Part shown: one piece after another, positions 21,823 through 33,340 of the stretch
Numbering within the stretch: the stretch's first letter is position 1
Layout of the letters: each line of letters begins with the position of its first letter
NCBI GenBank assembly: GCA_024803745.1
Contig: JANJXV010000040.1
Coordinates: 2,652,257 to 2,716,256, forward strand
Length of the DNA stretch: 64,000 bases
Direction of reading: 5' to 3'
Origin: Megascapheus bottae
Taxonomy: Eukaryota > Chordata > Mammalia > Rodentia > Geomyidae
Program-made: the position numbers and the translations under genes
Notes under the pieces: generated by a model
Told to the model about the DNA's origin: nothing
The model's input: only the letters and a program-made list of their open reading frames with translations
The model's database searches: none

Positions 21823-23445
21823 GGTTGAGGGTTTTTTTTTTTTTTGTCCTCGTTGTGCTCAGCAACCTGAGTGCGAATCCTGCCATGAAAACGCTGGAGT
21901 TCGTGGGGATATTCTTGCTGTCTTGCCTCGCGCTGTGGTGGATCGTTGCCTCGGGGTCCTGCTGCATGAACGAGTCGGTGTTTTGGCTCTTATGCTTGCT
22001 GATGGTATGGGGCATATGGCAGGCCCGATAGTGAGAAGACCGGCGGACCAGACCCTTACCTTCCACGGCGGCCTGGCAAAGGTGCTCGTGGGAAACCAAA
22101 GGAACTGTGACTTTCTGGATCCATGAGAGGGGGTGGCGGGAGAAAGTCTACCATTTGGAGCCATCTCTGCTGCCTTCTTCCCTAATAACTTATGGCACTC
22201 AGGGCCCCGGGGTGGACTTTATGGGTCTCCATCGGATGGCATAATCATGAGGAAAGGAGACCCGTGAGAGGAGCTCGTGTGGAGGGAGAGGAGCCCCGCG
22301 TGCCTGCGCGTGTACAGTTTGGCGCGCTGTTCAATCCGAAGGGAACCCCGTGAGCAGACAGCTCCAGACACAGACACAGGCCACAGGGTTCTCTCCTCAG
22401 TGGCCGTCCCCACAGAGGGGAAAGAAAGACGGCCTCACCAGCTCCCCATGGAGGGCACTTGTCAGGGCGTCCGCCACCTTCAGAAGTGACCTGGGAAGTG
22501 AGTGGGTCCAGAGACTCCTATCCTACCTTAGCCCGCAGTTACTGTGTCCAGGCTCCGTGGAACCAGTCCTGGCTGTCCTGAGACAGAGGCTTCATTGAGA
22601 CATTGCCGTCCCGGGCTGAATGCAGATCCCTTCTCTCCGCCCTCTCTTCTGGTTTCCTGGCCTCTGAACTTTCAAGGGGTGGAAATGCGATAGCCTCAGG
22701 CTCTAACATAGCAAACTGAGCATCAGTACATGTGGTTGTTACTGCTTTCTGTAGCTTGGCTTAACAGCGGGGCCATCCTGGGGCTTTGTGTTCTCTACTG
22801 GTCCTCGGAGCGGAGAGTCGGGTTTGGGAATCGAGGACGCAGGGCGGCTGGTGGTGGTGATTTTCTCCCCCCCACTCCTCTCTTTTTGCAGAGTCACGAG
22901 TAGGGCTCGTGAGCAGGACTTGGCTTTGACACCCAAAGGTGCTGCCCGCGGGGTTGCGGTGAGGTAATTAGCTGACTGGGGCAGGGACCTCTTCCGAGAA
23001 AACCCTGGCCCCGAGCCCACGTGCAGGTAGACACTTACTTCTTGTTGAACATGGAAAGACCGCAGGAGTGGGGCTGGCAGATGTGTCCCCTGCTCCCCCC
23101 TTCCACGTAATCTCTGCACTGCAGACTCAGCAAGCTCCCCGTATTTCTCATCGGGTGACGGGGATGAGGAGGAGGGTCGGGGGCTTTGGAGAAGAATTCC
23201 ACCCAAACCGCATCGTGTCCAAAGAGGCATTGGGCGAAAGGAGGGGGCCGAACCAGCAAATAGTCACCCCGGGAGCGGGGGTGGGTGTTCCCGGGTCAAG
23301 TTCGTGCAGAAGGACCTTTGGCGTGAACCCCCGAGACAGCTGGCTGCCTGGTGGGCCCGGGATCGGCTAGCCTCTGGCCGAGTCCTTTAGGTAACTGATC
23401 ACTCAAACCCAAGGCCAATCTCCTTGGAAGAGGAGGGGGGGGGCA

Positions 23446-23580
23446 GGGGTGGGTTGTGGGGCTTGAACTCTGGGCCTGGACGCCGTCCCTGGGCTCCTCA
23501 GCTCGAGAGCTGGCCCGCTTGCATCACAGCACCACTTCTCCTGCGTGGCTGGGACGACACGTGTGAGTCACCCAGGCCCA
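23446..23580 (-). mobile_element. Geo-type SINE, truncated
   Basis: ggggcttgaactctgggcct, ggacgccgtccctgggctcc and gcatcacagcaccacttctc is the reversed Geo monomer. A short reversed B1-like end follows (ctgggacgacacgtgtgagt). Most of the left monomer is missing. Confidence 0.65.
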
Positions 23581-24162
23581 GCTCTCCTTACCTGTCCCGG
23601 CTCTGAGAAGCGGAAGGCGAGGGCTGTGCATGCAGGAAGGACCGGGGGACAAGGGGAGTGAGGAGAAGAAGCTCCCTGGCTCGCTGCCCGGTGGGAATCG
23701 CTCTCCGCAGAGCTCCCGGACGCCTGCGCTGGCTTCCGGAGGTCAGACTTGTCCACGTGGCTGGCTGAGTCTGCCTTTGATGGAGTTGCTTCACCACTTG
23801 GCCTTCTTCCTCGGCCTTCTCATCTGCGGAACTGGAGCAGTCGTCCTTCGGAAGGTCACCGAGGGCGTCCGGGCAGCCGTCCTGTGTGACCCACGGGAGG
23901 TCTGGGCTCATGGGTGGTAGGGATTGGAATTTAGCTCTTGGACCTCAGCGGAGGGCAGGTTTTGCAAGTGCTTATTCCGGGGGGCTGTGTTCCTGGACAT
24001 AAAAACTCACAATGGCACCCCATCTGTGCTCTGGCTGTGGTCACCACCGCATCTGCAGGGGCGGTGACGGAGGCTAGAGAAGCTCTGACCAGAGGCAGAG
24101 GGGGCTCTGCCAACATGGACGGGGACGAGGCACAAAGGGTCCTGTGACCTCCATGTGTGTGT

Positions 24163-24200
24163 CGGGAGGTGGCGGGGGGGGCGGGGGCGGGGGGTGGAGA
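24163..24200 (+). other. G-rich run with G-quadruplex potential
   Basis: At least four separated runs of three or more G occur within about 38 bases (gggagg, gcggggggggcggggg, cggggggtgg). The loops are one to two bases, which favours a stable quadruplex on the plus strand. No gene context is evident. Confidence 0.6.
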
Positions 24201-24239
24201 CGGAAAATGAGAAGGAAGTCCAAAGTAAAAGGTTTAAAA

Positions 24240-24385
24240 AGGCAGGTTGTGAGGAATCGCAGGCCGTTCAGGCCGCTTTATTACCCGGAGGAATTGTGTC
24301 CATCGACAGAGAACACTGAATCGCGGGATCAGGCAGAAAATATTGTTGCCGCCAAAGAATCGAGGTAATTGAGCCATTAGGGCTT
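24240..24385. promoter_or_regulatory. Candidate conserved non-coding element
   Basis: A unique block with ggccgctttattacccgg, ggcagaaaatattgttgccg, gaatcgaggtaattgagcca and ttagggcttcgtcacgtgaa. It contains homeodomain-like TAATTG and ATTAG cores and a CACGTG E-box. It is not a repeat and has no plausible exon, and the composition contrasts with the flanking G-rich DNA. Confidence 0.35.
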
Positions 24386-25354
24386 CGTCACGTGAAGCGC
24401 AAGTAGCTCAGGCTGGAGCTCCTGCTCGGCTCCATCTGTGGTCTTGGAAGATGGAGGGAAGCCGCGATTGCTTTTGCCTGGTCTCCGGACACAGTGGGAA
24501 CGGGGTGGGTGGGGGGGGGGTCTCTGTGGTTGACTTTCTTACCCGTGGCAAAGGAAGGTACGAAAGCAGAGGCTCTCACACTCCTATTTGAAGGAAGAAT
24601 ATGACACCATCCTTCCTGAGGTGCCTGGGACCCAACCATCCTGAAAAGTAGGGAGGCTTGAAGAGTGGGAGCCACACGGGGGCTCCCCAGTGGACACGGA
24701 CCCCGCCTCGCCCGCTCGGCTCGGCCCTGTGGCGTGTGACACGCGTGTGACACTCACACTGGCCACCTGCAGCGGTCTGGGGGCTTCCAGGACAGTCAGG
24801 ACTATTCATTCTTTTTCTCCTGAACTCCTGGATCCTGGCCTAGCCTTGCACGTCCTTTCCTCTCCACTCACCCTCCGCCCAGCTGCTCTTCCTCTGTTCT
24901 CCAGAAGAGGAAGAAGAGGCAAGCCGACCTTCGGGGACCCGGCGAGAAGCAGGGGACAGCGTGAGAAGGGCACCGCCCTGCACCCTGCACCTTACAAAGT
25001 GGGCAGAGGGCTGGGAACCTTTTCAACCCGGAAAGGATTCTCGCTTCCATTCCTGGGCTCAGGAGAACGCAGAGCCGGATTGGGAGGAGGGGGAGCCAGA
25101 GAGACGATGGCTGGGAGCGGGGGAGAGGGGACACAGTGGGCCTTCCCTTTCCTGTGATTGACCCCAAGACAATGGCGAGGTCCCAGGCCCAAAGCCTCTG
25201 CAGGGGTAAACTCTGGAAGAGAGCCATGTCAGCTCGGCTGGGGACAGAAAGAAGCCCCCTCTGGGGACAGATGGCGTCTCCAGCACAGAGGGGAGCCCTG
25301 GTGACTGAAGATGGGTGGCTGGCGGGGGTTCTCTCGAGTCCGAGGGCCTTCTGC

Positions 25355-25475
25355 CCTCAACCTCAGTTTCTCCGCCAGTGGACTCGTTCTCCCAGGGACG
25401 CACGTCCGGCATGGAAAGCCCCTGGCCTGGTGCCTGGCATCTAGCAGTTGGTTCGCTGTGGCTGTAATTATGGTC
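25355..25475 (-). mobile_element. MIR element
   Basis: aacctcagtttctccgccag, ggcctggtgcctggcatcta, gcagttggttcgctg and gtaattatgg match the reversed MIR order (cctcagtttcctcatctg ... gtgcctggcacatag ... ). This is one of the clearest ancient repeats in the window. Confidence 0.75.
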
Positions 25476-25499
25476 TCTGCGTTTGACCGGCACTTCTGT

Positions 25500-27310
25500 G
25501 TTATTTACTGCTTATTACATTTTGTTCCTCGTGCGCTGGGGAGCTGACGGAGGAGGGGCGAGGACGCTGGAGGCAGACGGCGCTTGTGTCGGGCCCGGGC
25601 CTGCGGGCAGCCCTCTGGGCCCCCCATTCAGGAGTCAGCTCTTCCCTCGGTGGCGGTGAAGAGAAGCCACGCAGAGGGACAGCTCTGCCCTTCCCTGCTA
25701 GCCCACGCTGGCCGCGTTTCTGTGCTTGTGTGTGTGCCGGGAAAGAGCTCGCCCGTCCGCCGTGCCACCTCTGCCATGGAGAGTGACTTACGGCAGGAGA
25801 GATGGGCGGCACTGAGACAGCACGGCATGGGGGACAGAAGGGGGGGTGGCGCTCCCCACAGGCCCGCGCGTGACAGCTGGCGGTGTGTGGGCAGGCAGGG
25901 GGGCCCGCTGGTCCCTCGGGCCCTGTCCCCTGCCTGTGTGCGGAGTGGAGAATCACCCCAGAGGCTGCTGAAGGACACAGGAAACGGTGAAGCTGACCCA
26001 CGGGTGGACAAAGGGGAGGACATCCTGGTGGAGCTCGCTGCCCACTCATCTGACGTGTCCCCGAGTCCCCGTGTCCCCGGAGGGCTGCCCTACAGCCAAA
26101 ATGCCCCCGGTGTGTTCTCTCCCTCCTCCCCCCTCTCTGACAATAATAAGAAGCAGCTGTGCTGCCGTTCTCTGGAGAACGCAGTCTCCCCCCCTCCATC
26201 AAGGCGAAGCACTTTGGCGACCGGAGTGGAGCAGGGGGCGGGTGGGCGGCTTCCAATGGGCTCCTGGCACCAGGGGGGGCGGACGCAGGGGCCCGGTGGC
26301 TTTGATGGAGTCACGTCACCCCCGTTCTCTGGCCTTGAGTTTCTGCATCTGCTGGGCAGAGCCGCCGAGACCTGTGTGTCCCCCCCCCCCGTGGGGCTCG
26401 TTCTTGAAGTGGGCCCGGGGAGCCCAGCCAGCCACGTAAAACAGCTGGACTCCTCCAGCCTGGTGGAGGGAGGCTGCTTAATGAGCGGCTGTGGACGCGT
26501 GCCACGTCGGCCCGACCATGAAAGATTTTTATTGTTACTTTTGAAGTGTCTGCTGGAGTTCTGGAAGAGTCTGCGGGGCGGGGGGGGGGGCGTGGATCGT
26601 TTGCTGGGCGCCCGGCGTGTAAATATCCAGGGTGCCCGGAACAGAAAGTCCAGACGCAGGCAGGTTTACCCGGCGTGGCCCCCGCGATCTGGCCCCGGAC
26701 AAGGCCCGCTTACGACCGTCAGCGCTGATGTTGTAGACGAGCCTTTGAGTCTCCAGCGCCGCCTGGGTTGATGAGAAAGGGAGGGGAGGGCGGCACCGGT
26801 CAGAAGAGGAAACGGGGACGTGGAGCGTGGCTGGTTCTGTGTGCCCAGAGGGCCCAGAGGATGGCAGGGACCATGGGCCTTGTCTGTGGCCACGGAGTGC
26901 AGATGCCAGCTCAGGTCAAGATGGACAGCCATCTGCAGAGACACCTCTGGGGGCCGTCTTTTCCTACCTGGGGTGCCACCCATTTCTGTTCCCCTGCCAG
27001 CAGAAGGGCGTCTAGCTTCACTTACCCAGGAGGAAAGACGTGGGGGACCCTCAGCCCTCGCCGCCCCCTCCCACCTCTCCCCCACGGAGGGGAAGGGACT
27101 TGCTTGTCTGTCTGGGGAGTTTGGCGTCTCCTCTCCTGGGCTCTTTGGCTTCTACTTGTCCCCCAGGAAGTATCTGTGCAGTCGCCTGCCTGTCCTGGCC
27201 TGGGGGAATGTGGGCTGGCACAGCGAGCAGACGGAATTCCGGGTGAACCGCTAGGAAGATGGAAAACATCACCTCAGCCCATCCCGCCACCCCAGAATTG
27301 TTTAGAATAA
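25500..27310. other. GC-rich unique DNA with a long accidental frame
   Basis: An open frame of 395 codons runs on the plus strand (25,584-26,771) while another of 251 codons runs on the minus strand across 25,501-26,256. Neither has a recognisable domain, signal peptide, codon signature or start context. High GC reduces stop codons, which explains both. G/C homopolymer runs are frequent (about 26,381-26,390 and 26,580-26,590). No gene is supported. Confidence 0.45.
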
Positions 27311-27329
27311 GGATTTGTTTGGTTTCCAT

Positions 27330-27570
27330 CTGTGGGCCTCCTCCCTCCTCCTCCTCCGCTCCCTCCGTCTTTTTCCCCTTTCCTCCTCCTCCTGCTCCTC
27401 CTCTTCTTTTCTTCCTCCTCCCCTCCTCTTCCTTTTCCTCCTCCTCCTCTCCCTCCATCTTTTTCCCCTTTCCTCCTCCTCCTGCTCCTCCTCCTCTTTT
27501 CTTCCTCCTCCCCTCCTCTTCCTTTTCCTCCTCCTCCCCTTCCTCCTCTTCCTCCTCTTCCTCCTTCTTG
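27330..27570. repeat. (CCT)n/(CTT)n polypyrimidine tract with internal duplication
   Basis: About 240 bases of pyrimidine. A block of roughly 100 bases (tttttcccctttcctcctcc through ccttttcctcctcctc) occurs twice, first from about 27,370 and again from about 27,469. It directly precedes a minus-strand SINE relic. Confidence 0.92.
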
Positions 27571-27760
27571 TCTGAGGCTTGAATTCAGAGCCTCACACCT
27601 GCTGGGTTCAAAGCACATTCCCAACCCTTTTGTTTTCATCTCAAGTGTGGTTTCGCGTGTGCGTGTGCGTGTGTCAGTGCCACAGGCCTCATGCCCTCAC
27701 CCGGCTTTGGTGCTCTGCCACTTGGGTTACACCTCCGTCTCCAGGGTCTCGCGTTCGTGG
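27571..27760 (-). mobile_element. Two SINE relics in reversed orientation
   Basis: gaggcttgaattcagagcct and gctgggttcaaagcacattc, ending at a T run, look like a reversed ID-type end. From about 27,645 a TG-rich tail leads into gtgccacaggcctcatgccc and ggtgctctgccacttgggtt, which is a reversed Geo-type end. Both are degraded, so boundaries are approximate. Confidence 0.5.
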
Positions 27761-28177
27761 GGAGTGGGCTGTGCCTCACCCTCACTCCAGGGGCCCGGGC
27801 TGGCTGGGACGGGAGCTTCCACTCACCCAGGGGCTGTCGGGAGGCCCCCTGCCCCCGGGACAGAGCTGGGTCTGCCACGGTGCCCCTTCTGCTGCGTTCC
27901 GTCATTCCCATCCCTTTATGTGGAGCTGGGCGTGTTCTGATTGTGTCTCAGTGCCGGAATGGAGGTCTGTGGTCCCAGGAGCCAGTGTGACGCGTCGGTG
28001 TGCCCCCCCCCCCGCTTTCTCTGCCCCCCTCCGCCCTTCCTGCCATCTCAGCGAGGTGGCTCCCACCCCAGAGGAGGAGGGAAAAGGGAAGAGCCAAAGT
28101 GACCCCCCTCGCCGCCCAGATCCGTGCCGGTGCTCTGCCCACAAAAGCGGTGGCTGTGGCGACCCTTCCGGCCTGAC

Positions 28178-28240
28178 TTGCTGTGTGACCTTGGGCGGGT
28201 CCGGCTCCCTCTCCGGCCGCCATCTGCAAGTACCACGAGG
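28178..28240 (-). mobile_element. MIR core relic
   Basis: gacttgctgtgtgaccttgg, gcgggtccggctccctctcc and gccatctgcaag match the reversed MIR core (ctgtgtgaccttgggcaagt ... cctctctgagcc ... catctgtaa). Confidence 0.65.
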
Positions 28241-28849
28241 CACTTGCTGCCTCCTGTCCCACCCGGGAGTGGCAAGGGCGGCGGCCGGGATGGGAGCTGA
28301 GGGGCCCACGGCGTGCAGACGCGGTCCTGGGTGTGAAAGGCGCTCCCTGCCCCGCCTGCAGCGCCCGAGGACGGCTGGGAGGCGGAGGAGAGGTGCAGAT
28401 GGTCCCTTGGCAGGCCAAAGAGGGCCGCCTCCTCCATTAGCACTGCGAGCAGATGGGTCTGAGGCAGCTACCTCGTGTGTGACAGCGAGCAGGTGGCCTT
28501 CGGAGAGCCGAGGAGGCAGGGGGGCCACCCCGCCCCTGGCCTGTCTTCCAGGGCGGGCCGTGTGTGAGGACGAGAGGGATAAACTGTCGCTCCATAGCTG
28601 TGAGCTGGGCCCGCCTGGGTTTGGGTTTTGCCGCCAGAGCTGCTTGCTCTTGGCATAGAAAGCCTGGGTGGGTAGGGACAGCACAGCCCCCCCCCAGCCA
28701 CCCGCAGCTGGGCCTCCAAGCTGGCTTGACACTCGCCCCCCCCCCAGTGCCACCCTCCCAGGCCTCTCTGTCATCTTCCCGTCCCCTCACCCGGGATGGA
28801 GAGGCAGGGCCAGCAGCTGACCCCGACTCTCCCGTTCCGGCGTGGAGAC

Positions 28850-28912
28850 AGGGAGAGGGGGGCTGGCAGAGCCTTGCCAGGGGCCACACAGCGTGGCCCA
28901 GACCCAGGTCAC
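28850..28912 (+). mobile_element. MIR core relic
   Basis: acagggagaggggggctggc, agagccttgccaggggccac and acagcgtggcccagaccca follow the forward MIR core order (gaggcacagagagg ... cttgcccaaggtcacacagc). It lies 610 bases from the oppositely oriented MIR core at 28,178. Confidence 0.55.
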
Positions 28913-29326
28913 CCAGGGCAGTGGTGTCCTGGGCTTTGTCCTCCCCGCTGGCCGTGTGACATCCAGCCGACACTCCCGGCCACCCTTCCCTTGGCCGCGG
29001 TCGGGCGTCCAGGAAGCATGATGCAGGCCAGGCAGGAGCGTTTAGCAGGCTGCTGCGTTGGGAAGCTTTCCACCTATTAAACACCTGGTGTGTCTTCTTC
29101 CATCCCAATCTGTTTCCTCTCTCCTCCCGCTCTGGGGGGCGGGCGGGGATGAGGGAGCACCGGCCAATCAGAGGCCGCCCTCCGCCTGGCACTTATCACT
29201 GTCTTCCTGGTGTCTCGGGCTCCTGGGGCTGCGTGTGCAGAGCTGGGGAGTGAAGGGCAGAGCTGGGACATGTGCCTCACCTGTGCCACGGCTCTGCCCG
29301 CAGCTACAGATGGTGGAGCGTGGTCC

Positions 29327-29393
29327 AGGGGCGGGGGGAGGGGGATGGAGGGAGGGGGGATGGAGGGAGGGAGGGGGGGAGGGAGGGCAGGAG
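29327..29393 (+). repeat. (GGGA)n-rich run with G-quadruplex potential
   Basis: About 65 bases of G with single A or T spacers (ggggcggggggaggggg, atggagggagg and similar). It is a simple repeat and a strong quadruplex candidate. Confidence 0.8.
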
Positions 29394-29573
29394 GCCCACG
29401 GGGACGCTTTGCAGGGCTGAGATGGAGGACCAGAGAAGGTTCAAGGGAACACAAAGCCGATCCAGAAAGCAAGCCAGACCTGGAAAGCGCCTCCCCACTC
29501 CTGCTTTCCCAGCGTCAACACCTTTCACTCAACAAGTGCTGGCCTCTTGGCTGGCCTCCTTCCAGACGGCCCC

Positions 29574-29808
29574 GAGGCTCTGTTCCCAGGTGACCTGCAG
29601 ACTGGCCGAGGCTCTGTTCCCAGGTGACTGCAGACTGGCCGAGGCTCTGTTCCCAGGTGACCTGCAGACTGGCCGAGGCTCTGTTCCCAGGTGACCTGCG
29701 GACTGGCTGAGGCTCTGTTCCCAGGTGACTGCAGACTGGCCGAGGCTCTGTTCCCAGGTAACTGCAGACTGGCCGAGGCTCTGTTCCCAGGTGACCTGCG
29801 GACTGGCC
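29574..29808. repeat. 34-bp minisatellite, seven copies
   Basis: Units start with gaggctctgttcccaggt at 29,574, 29,608, 29,641, 29,675, 29,709, 29,742 and 29,775. The period is 34 or 33 bases, depending on whether the middle reads gacctgc or gactgc. Because 33 and 34 alternate, all reading frames are broken, which argues against a coding repeat. Confidence 0.95.
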
Positions 29809-30162
29809 GGCTCCCCCACACGGGCCCAGCCGCCCTTCTGTGACCGTCACCCTGGACGCCCCTCCAGGCCCAGAGCTCTAGCTTAGGGCTTGCTGAAGTC
29901 GGATCCCACTTCCTCTCTGCCCGTCCCCCTTCCTCTGCCTGGGCCCTGGTTCGTGGGCCTGAAGTCCTGGGGGTCCATCCACACTGTCTGGAGTGAGGCC
30001 TGGACCCCCTGGATGTCTCAGAGGCTGGGCCCCCTTTGGCTCTGCTCCACGAGGCCCTCAGGCCTGTGTTGACTCTGGACCCTGAGCGTCTGCTCCCTTC
30101 TCCGGTGCTGAGACAAGAGCTGCTGCTTTTGGCCTTCCCAACGCTACGCCTCCGCTGTGGTC

Positions 30163-30378
30163 GTTGTTGTTATTATTATTATTATTATTGTGGGGTGTAT
30201 TGAGGTTTGAACTCAAGGCCCTGCTCAAGCCCCACTTCAGGGACTTTTCCAGCCCTCTTTGGCTTTTAGTTCCTCCTCAGGTAGGGTCTCCTGGTTTTGC
30301 CTGGCGCTAGACTCAGACCTCGGTCCTCCCTGTTTATACCTTCCCACGGCGGCCATTGCAGGCAGACACAAGCCACCG
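30163..30378 (-). mobile_element. Old B1/ID-type dimeric SINE with ATT tail
   Basis: A TTG/TTA array (30,163-30,190) stands at the tail. It is followed by reversed words gaggtttgaactcaaggccc and cacttcagggacttttccag, then a reversed B1-like half (ttagttcctcctcaggtagg, ggttttgcctggcgc, cattgcaggcagacacaagc). It is more diverged than the Geo dimers. Confidence 0.55.
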
Positions 30379-31390
30379 TGCCCGGGTCGTCTGTACCCTC
30401 CATCGGCCGCCCTCGACGTTCCCGGCCTCCTCAGCCGTGGGGATTGCGGGCGGGAGCCCCACCCGGTGTGACCACGTCAGCCTCCCGTGGCCGCCACGGG
30501 CTCTCGGGCCTTGCAGAGGGGATCAGGGCTACCTTTTCCATGGCCGTGGTGTTCGGTCTCTGGGTTTCTCCTTAAATGCAGGCTCCGGGATGCCTGCCTG
30601 GCCGGCTGACATCATCCCTACCCTCGAGTGACCTGGAGAATAAAGCAACCATACCAGAGATTCCAGGACAGTGAGCTGGAAGGCAGCGTCTTGGCTGGTC
30701 TGGTGGGAGGCTCTGGGCCTCTGGAGGATCTGACCAGCGTCTCGGCCGATGACCCTGGCAGGGGAGAGGGGGGGCTGGACCCCTCACCCCTCACCCCTGC
30801 CAGCCTTGGTTTGCTGGGCAGAGGAATAAATGGGGAGGAGCGCTCTGCCATGGGGCCCCGGCGTCTGAGGACCCCGCATGGCCCCTCTCAGGCCTCCGCT
30901 GGTCTGGGCGCGGGTGGCACCGGACACCCGTGTTAGATCTCAGCAGTGGCCGAGGCTCCGTCCATCCTGGGCTTTGCCATACCAAGTAGCCGTTCTCTTC
31001 TGCTGCCCAGGGCTCAGGAAACCCAGGCCCCTGGAAGGGTCCGGCGGTGGTGTTCCTGCCAGGCGGAGTCATCCTCCACCCCCACAGCCCTGACCCTATC
31101 TTCCTCCATTCCAAGAAGCATCCTCCCCACTCCTCCCTCCCCCTCCTCCCTCCCACTCCTCCCCTCCCAGGCCCTGGAAGTGGTCCTGGGCCCTGGCGGC
31201 TGCTGGTGCATTGGCCCTGCCCAGAGCTCCTGGCCAGGCTTGGTGAAGTGAAGCCTGTGATCTGGTGCCCGCTGCTCCCCTGACACCGCTCCCCTGACGC
31301 CCGCTCCCCTGACACCTGCCCCCGTGCTCCTTCCCCGCGTCCCTGCCCAACCCCAGGCTGGCGTGGGGACCCGTGCGCTGGCCTGGCCTG
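30379..31390. other. GC-rich unique DNA, no gene supported
   Basis: It begins with a CpG-rich stretch (about 30,380-30,500). A short degenerate repeat of cgctcccctgacac-like units lies at about 31,275-31,320. No exon or promoter can be argued. Confidence 0.4.
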
Positions 31391-31541
31391 GAGCCCGAGG
31401 GCCAGCGGGGTGGGGGCTGGGCGGCTCCGAGGGCGGGGGGGGGGGTCGGCCTGGCTCTGTGTGCTGAGCCCGAGGGCCAGCGGGGTGGGGGCTGGGCGGC
31501 TCCGAGGGCGGGGGGGGGGTCGGCCTGGCTCTGTGTGCTGA
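31391..31541. repeat. 75-bp tandem duplication, two copies
   Basis: Copies start with gagcccgagggccagcgggg at 31,391 and 31,466. Both continue through ggctgggcggctccgagggc, a G run of 9-12 and ggcctggctctgtgtgctga. The copies differ mainly in G-run length, so the duplication is young. Confidence 0.93.
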
Positions 31542-31640
31542 GTGGCCCCCACTTCCTTTGGTCTTGGAGAAGAAAGAGGTCAAAGCAAAGTTTTCCTAGT
31601 TCAGTGGTCAGCGGTCAGCGTCCAGTGAGATCAGGAGCTC

Positions 31641-32246
31641 AGGAGGGAGGGGGAGGGGGAGGAAGAGGAGGAGGAGGGGAAGGAGGGGGAGGAGGAGGAG
31701 GAGGAGGAGGGGACGAGGAGGAGGGGGAGGAAGATGAGGAGGAGGGGGAGGAAGATGAGGAGGGGAGGAGGAGGGGGAGGAAGAGGAGGAGGAGGGGGAG
31801 GAAGAGGAGGGGGAGGAAGATGAGGAGGGGGGAGGAGGAGGGGGAGGAAGATGAGGAGGAGGGGGAGGAAGATGAGGGGAGGAGGAGGAGGGGGAGGAAG
31901 ATGAGGAGGAGGGGGAGGAAGAGGAGGGGGAGGAAGAGGAGGAGGGGAGGAGGAGGGGGAGGAAGATGAGGAGGAGGAAGATGAGGGGAGGAGGAGGGGG
32001 AGGAAGATGAGGAGGAGGGGGAGGAAGATGAGGAGGGGAGGAAGATGAGGAAGGAGGGAGAGGAGGTGGGGGAGGAAGATGAGGGGAGGAGGAGGGGGAG
32101 GAAGATGAGGAGGAGGAGGGGGAGGAAGATGAGGAGGAGGGGAAGGAAGATGAGGAAGAGGAGGGGGAGGAGAAGGGGGAGGAAGATGAGGGGAGGAAGA
32201 TAAGGAGGAAGAGGAGGAGGAAGAGGAGGGGGAGGAGGAGGACTAT
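31641..32246 (+). repeat. (GGA)n/GGAAGATGA polypurine tract
   Basis: About 600 bases of almost uninterrupted purine on the plus strand, built from GGA with recurrent ggaagatgaggagg units. T appears only in the GATGA word. Such tracts can form triplex DNA. The E/G/R-rich and S/P-rich frames on the two strands are artefacts. Confidence 0.96.
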
Positions 32247-33340
32247 GGGCCTCAAGCAGCGAAGCCAGGGCTCTTCCTGGCTCTCCACCAGCCCTGCTTT
32301 GTGGCACTCGAGCTCCAGATAGGCCCTTGGTGGTCCCTGACCCCCCATCCTGGCAAAACCACGCTTGCTGGCTCTCTCCTCTCGCTCCTTCTCTTTCTTT
32401 TCTGGGATGACCCTGACTTGAAAGGGTGGCCAACAAAGAACCCCACGGAACTCCTTCCTTCCTTCCTTCCGTGCGCACGCCAGGGCGGGGCCCCTCTGTG
32501 ATTTGGGGGGGATCCTGCTGGCGGATGTCTTCGCAGCTTCTCCCACTGCTCTTTTGGGGTGGAGCCCTGCCAGACATCTGCCACCTCTGGGGCCGGGCGG
32601 CGCGCAGCGTGTGGCGTGGCGTTTAACGCGGGGTTCTTGTATCCAGCCCCCACCCCCTTTCCTGTTGCTGCTGTCTGAGAGACGGGGTTTTGAGGTTCTG
32701 AGCGTCTCCCCTGGAATCACAACCGCAGGCGGCCAGGACCGATTTGTTTCCGTTTGGCATCAAACCACGGCTTGCTCTGGATCTTTATTTTTTTTCATCA
32801 GGTGGTTGGTGGCTGGGCAGAGGCTGGGGTGAGGGGACAGACAGCCTGGGGGGCAGGCGGGGCCCCTCTGCCGTGGAGGAGAGGCTCCAGCGCCAGCCCA
32901 GCTCTGCCCCCAGACGCCGTGTTTGTTGACCTACGGATCTGGGGACGCGGCCAGCGGCCTTTTGTTCTAGAGGATTTCGTAGATTAACTCCCAGGATGGG
33001 GGGAATGGGAGTGGTGAGGTGACCGCAAAGCCAGCGTGATTCCTGGGTGAGAGAGGGGAGCAGAGGAAGGAGTGGGGGTAACGCCATTGTGGGGAGCTCC
33101 AGGGCAGGACCTCGGCACCCCCGCCCCCCGTGCTGGGCTGGGCAGGGACTCAGGCGGTTGCCAGGCACTGGGGGAGGGTTCCCCAGGAGACCAAGGCTGG
33201 GAACACCATCTGCCAGGCATGACTTAGTTCCGGAAGAGGCGAGGGAGAGGACGAGATGGCCCTTGCTGGCCTCGCTCTGGTCCTGTGCGTTCAGGCCTAG
33301 GCAGCTGGGCTGGGGTGTGGGGGAGCAAAGCCCCTGCTCC

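Noticed and set aside
25584..26771. 395-codon open frame on the plus strand, the longest outside a simple repeat
   Set aside because: It has no recognisable domain or conserved motif, a long frame overlaps it on the opposite strand, and the local GC is high, which makes stops rare. It crosses homopolymer G/C runs without protein-like composition.
27579..28658. 359-codon open frame on the plus strand
   Set aside because: It starts inside SINE relics, passes through a reversed MIR core at 28,178 and has no recognisable protein content.
30360..30510. Possible CpG island promoter
   Set aside because: The CpG-rich stretch is only about 150 bases, follows a SINE relic, and no first exon or initiator is recognisable.
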